This document shows, piece by piece, positions 62,176 through 64,000 of a stretch of 64,000 nt of DNA. Positions within the stretch are counted from its first letter, which is position 1. Each line of letters begins with the position of its first letter. The notes beneath the pieces were generated by a model, which was not told where the DNA came from, searched no databases, and saw nothing but the letters and a program-made list of their open reading frames with translations. The DNA is from Flavobacteriales bacterium (GTDB taxonomy: Bacteria > Bacteroidota > Bacteroidia > Flavobacteriales_E > Vicingaceae), in contig JAJCYO010000055.1 in NCBI GenBank assembly GCA_029262875.1, positions 1-64,000 of the forward strand, in the 5' to 3' direction. Position numbers and translations under genes: made by a program.

Positions 62176-64000
62176 TTATTCTTTTTTAAATATAATCGTG
62201 TACTTCGCTCCTTTTTTGTTATCTAACTTAATTGTTCCGCTTATTTGTTCTACCAAAGTCATTACCAATTGCAACCCTAAGGAGTCCGTATTTTTATAGT
62301 TTATTTCTTTTGGCAAACCTAAGCCATTATCTTGTACTATTAAATGTACATCACCATTTTTTTCAAACAATTCAATATTAATTGCACCTTTTTCATTATT
62401 AACAAAGGCATATTTAAGAGAATTAGAGACCAATTCGTTGATGATCAAGCCACAAGGAATCGATATGTCTAAATTCAAAGAAACATTGCCAACCGACAGG
62501 TTTAAATCGATTAAATTGTCATAAGCACCGTATGAATGTACTAAATTTTTAGACAAACTTGTAATATATTCTGAAAAATTTATTTTAGAAAAGTCATTTG
62601 TCTGGTACAAGCTTTCATGAATAAATGCCATTGATTTAATTCTATTTTGGCTTTCCCTTAATATGTTTAATGTTTTCTTGTCTTTAACATATGATGACTG
62701 TAAATTAAGTATACTTGATATTACTTGAAGGTTGTTCTTAACCCTGTGGTGCACCTCTTTTAGCAGTACTTCTTTTTCTTTTAAAGACTCCTTAAGTTTT
62801 TGTTCAGAAAGTGTTTTTTCAGTTATATCATGTGCTATTCCTGATATTTCTGAAACTTCTCCAATGTTGTCATAAATAGGGTTCAAAAAGACCTCTTTTA
62901 CAATCTCCTCTCCTTTGTTGTTTTGTTTTTTTGATATAAAATATTGAGGTTTTCCTTTGTATGCTTTTTCGTATTTATCATCCCAAAAAGAGTATAGTTC
63001 CTCAGTAGAAAACCTCAGCTTCTTTTTATCTTCTTTTTTAATATCTACTTTTTTGTTGTAGGCTTCGTTGATGTAGTCTATAAAGTTTTTATTGCTCGAT
63101 GTAACTCCTTTATCATTATCATAAGTCCAAAACAAGTGAGTGCTGTTCTCTATAATTGCCTTTAACCTAGAGGCCTGCTCAAATATTTTATTTTCATCAA
63201 CTTTTCTTTGAACGGCTAAAGCCAATGCTCCAGAAATAAAGTCTAAAATTTCGACTGATTTTTCGTTGTATTCATTTTCATTGGTGTATGATTGCACAGA
63301 AAGAACTCCAACTGTTTTGTTTTTTATTTTTAATGGAATACCAACAAATACCTGGCTCTTTTGCCCTAAAAGTTTATAGCCTCCTTTATTTATAATTTTA
63401 TCTAATTCCTCTCTTTTTAATAGTTTCGATGTTTTTTGTTTTAAAATAAATTCATTTATACCAGACCCTTTGTTTCTATCTTTTTTATCTACAACTCCCC
63501 CACCCTTTACCATATCATAATAGTATGGAAAGGTAATCGTGTCCTCATTTAGTGAATACGATATTACAAAAACATCAGTGTTCATTACTTTTCCCAACTC
63601 TTTTCTTATTCCCTCATATATTTCTTCTGGACTTACTTTTTCTGTAATAATTTTAGCAATATTATTATACACTAATTGTTTCGTGTTTTCCCATATTTCG
63701 TCAGTAATGTTTCTTAAAATTGCTCTTGTAGATACTGGTTTGCCTTTCTTAAATTTTAAGCTAACATTCCCTTCTAATATAATCTTCTCCCCTTTTTTGC
63801 TTTTTAATTCATAAGATATTTTTTTAGTTTCTCCTTCTGCATTTTTGCTTATTTCTTTAAATAGTTTTTCACACCTCCCTCTACAGTCAGGGTGTATCAC
63901 TTCAAAAATATTTTTATTTTCTATCTCTTTTTCTGAATAACCCACTGTATTCTTCCATGCATCATTAACGTAAAGAATGTTTCCTTTCATGTCCAAACTT
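62176..64000 (-). CDS. PAS/GAF sensor histidine kinase, HisKA_2 type (5' partial)
   Basis: The frame is open to the window edge: the track start is a TTG at 63996 within a PAS domain, so the true N-terminus is beyond the window. The visible 606 residues hold a PAS (GNILYVNDAWKNTVGYSEKEI, about 1-100), a GAF-like domain (about 115-270), a second PAS (280-395), the HisKA_2 motif LLKEVHHRVKNNLQVISSILNLQS and an ATPase domain (LIINELVSNSLKYAF, VQDNGLGLP, SLGLQLVMTLVEQ). No TM helix is seen, so a cytoplasmic kinase is likely. It pairs with the LytTR regulator. Confidence 0.9.
   Translation of the reverse strand, partial: SLDMKGNILYVNDAWKNTVGYSEKEIENKNIFEVIHPDCRGRCEKLFKEISKNAEGETKKISYELKSKKGEKIILEGNVSLKFKKGKPVSTRAILRNITDEIWENTKQLVYNNIAKIITEKVSPEEIYEGIRKELGKVMNTDVFVISYSLNEDTITFPYYYDMVKGGGVVDKKDRNKGSGINEFILKQKTSKLLKREELDKIINKGGYKLLGQKSQVFVGIPLKIKNKTVGVLSVQSYTNENEYNEKSVEILDFISGALALAVQRKVDENKIFEQASRLKAIIENSTHLFWTYDNDKGVTSSNKNFIDYINEAYNKKVDIKKEDKKKLRFSTEELYSFWDDKYEKAYKGKPQYFISKKQNNKGEEIVKEVFLNPIYDNIGEVSEISGIAHDITEKTLSEQKLKESLKEKEVLLKEVHHRVKNNLQVISSILNLQSSYVKDKKTLNILRESQNRIKSMAFIHESLYQTNDFSKINFSEYITSLSKNLVHSYGAYDNLIDLNLSVGNVSLNLDISIPCGLIINELVSNSLKYAFVNNEKGAINIELFEKNGDVHLIVQDNGLGLPKEINYKNTDSLGLQLVMTLVEQISGTIKLDNKKGAKYTIIFKKE

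Noticed and set aside
63994-63996. TTG as the true start of the PAS/GAF kinase
   Set aside because: The codon is inside a PAS domain and the frame is open to the window edge, so the gene is cut.
1-64000. CRISPR arrays, tRNA, rRNA, insertion sequences, prophage or integrase genes
   Set aside because: No regular repeat-spacer pattern, cloverleaf-like sequence, transposase or phage protein was seen on either strand.

Overview
The window is about 64 kb of AT-rich DNA from a Bacteroidota chromosome, most likely a marine member of the Flavobacteriia. Four signs point this way: several secreted proteins end in type IX secretion (T9SS type A) sorting tails of the PNP...NGIYFV..K(I/V)(I/V)K type; many lipoproteins have short Bacteroidota-style signal peptides; promoter elements fit the Bacteroidota consensus TAnnTTTG, once with TTG exactly 19 nt upstream; and Shine-Dalgarno motifs are largely absent. 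The region is dense housekeeping and accessory chromosome. I saw no rRNA, tRNA, CRISPR array, insertion sequence or prophage, and no gene-free stretch longer than about 230 bases.

Layout. 1-4.5 kb: the tail of a large T9SS protein and two tandem paralogous T9SS-secreted proteins. 4.5-11.1 kb (minus): a four-gene efflux operon, TetR regulator, TolC-like outer membrane factor, periplasmic adaptor and RND permease. 11.2-13.1 kb (minus): a conserved protein that looks like a divergent FMN TIM-barrel enzyme with an added cysteine cluster. 13.2-15 kb: a family 5 solute-binding lipoprotein. 15-20.7 kb: a tightly coupled operon of an MMPL/RND lipid-type exporter, RmlA, an epimerase/dehydratase, a polyprenyl synthase and a small conserved protein. 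20.7-23.7 kb: a LytS-type sensor kinase and LytTR regulator. 23.6-30 kb: a DMT transporter, a lipoprotein, an Lrp-YjbR-DUF502 operon, and a kinase-HemW-cyclase operon.

30-38.9 kb is the most interesting block. Two secreted endonuclease/exonuclease/phosphatase-fold proteins (minus) lie divergent to a TonB-dependent receptor, a DUF5689 lipoprotein and a T9SS protein with two nuclease-associated OB-fold repeats (plus, closed by a strong terminator). Together they look like an extracellular nucleic-acid or phosphate-ester scavenging system in which the parts of ExeM-like nucleases are split over separate polypeptides.

38.9-48.9 kb: acetyl-CoA synthetase, a MerTP-like mercury transporter with an extra metal-binding domain next to a GDCCVxC-type protein, DprA, KdsB, an HU-CCDC81/SPOR protein, a 2-hydroxyacid dehydrogenase, MgtE and RsmA. 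48.9-53.1 kb: a secreted von Willebrand A-like protein and a four-gene arsenosugar-type cluster (ArsS-like radical SAM, rhodanese, TIGR04282 and TIGR04283). 53.2-56.8 kb: the sdhCAB operon with a well-formed promoter and terminator. 56.8-61.4 kb: a cytochrome-like lipoprotein, a CoA-binding protein, a zinc metalloprotease, a short-chain dehydrogenase and a small secreted protein. 61.4-64 kb: a LytTR response regulator and a PAS/GAF HisKA_2 kinase cut by the window edge.

Most convergent gene pairs end without any spacer, three of them on a shared TTAA. Several ORF-track starts (TTG codons or upstream ATGs) fall on or upstream of promoter boxes and have been moved to the next ATG. All functional calls come from reading motifs and from family knowledge; no database search was run.
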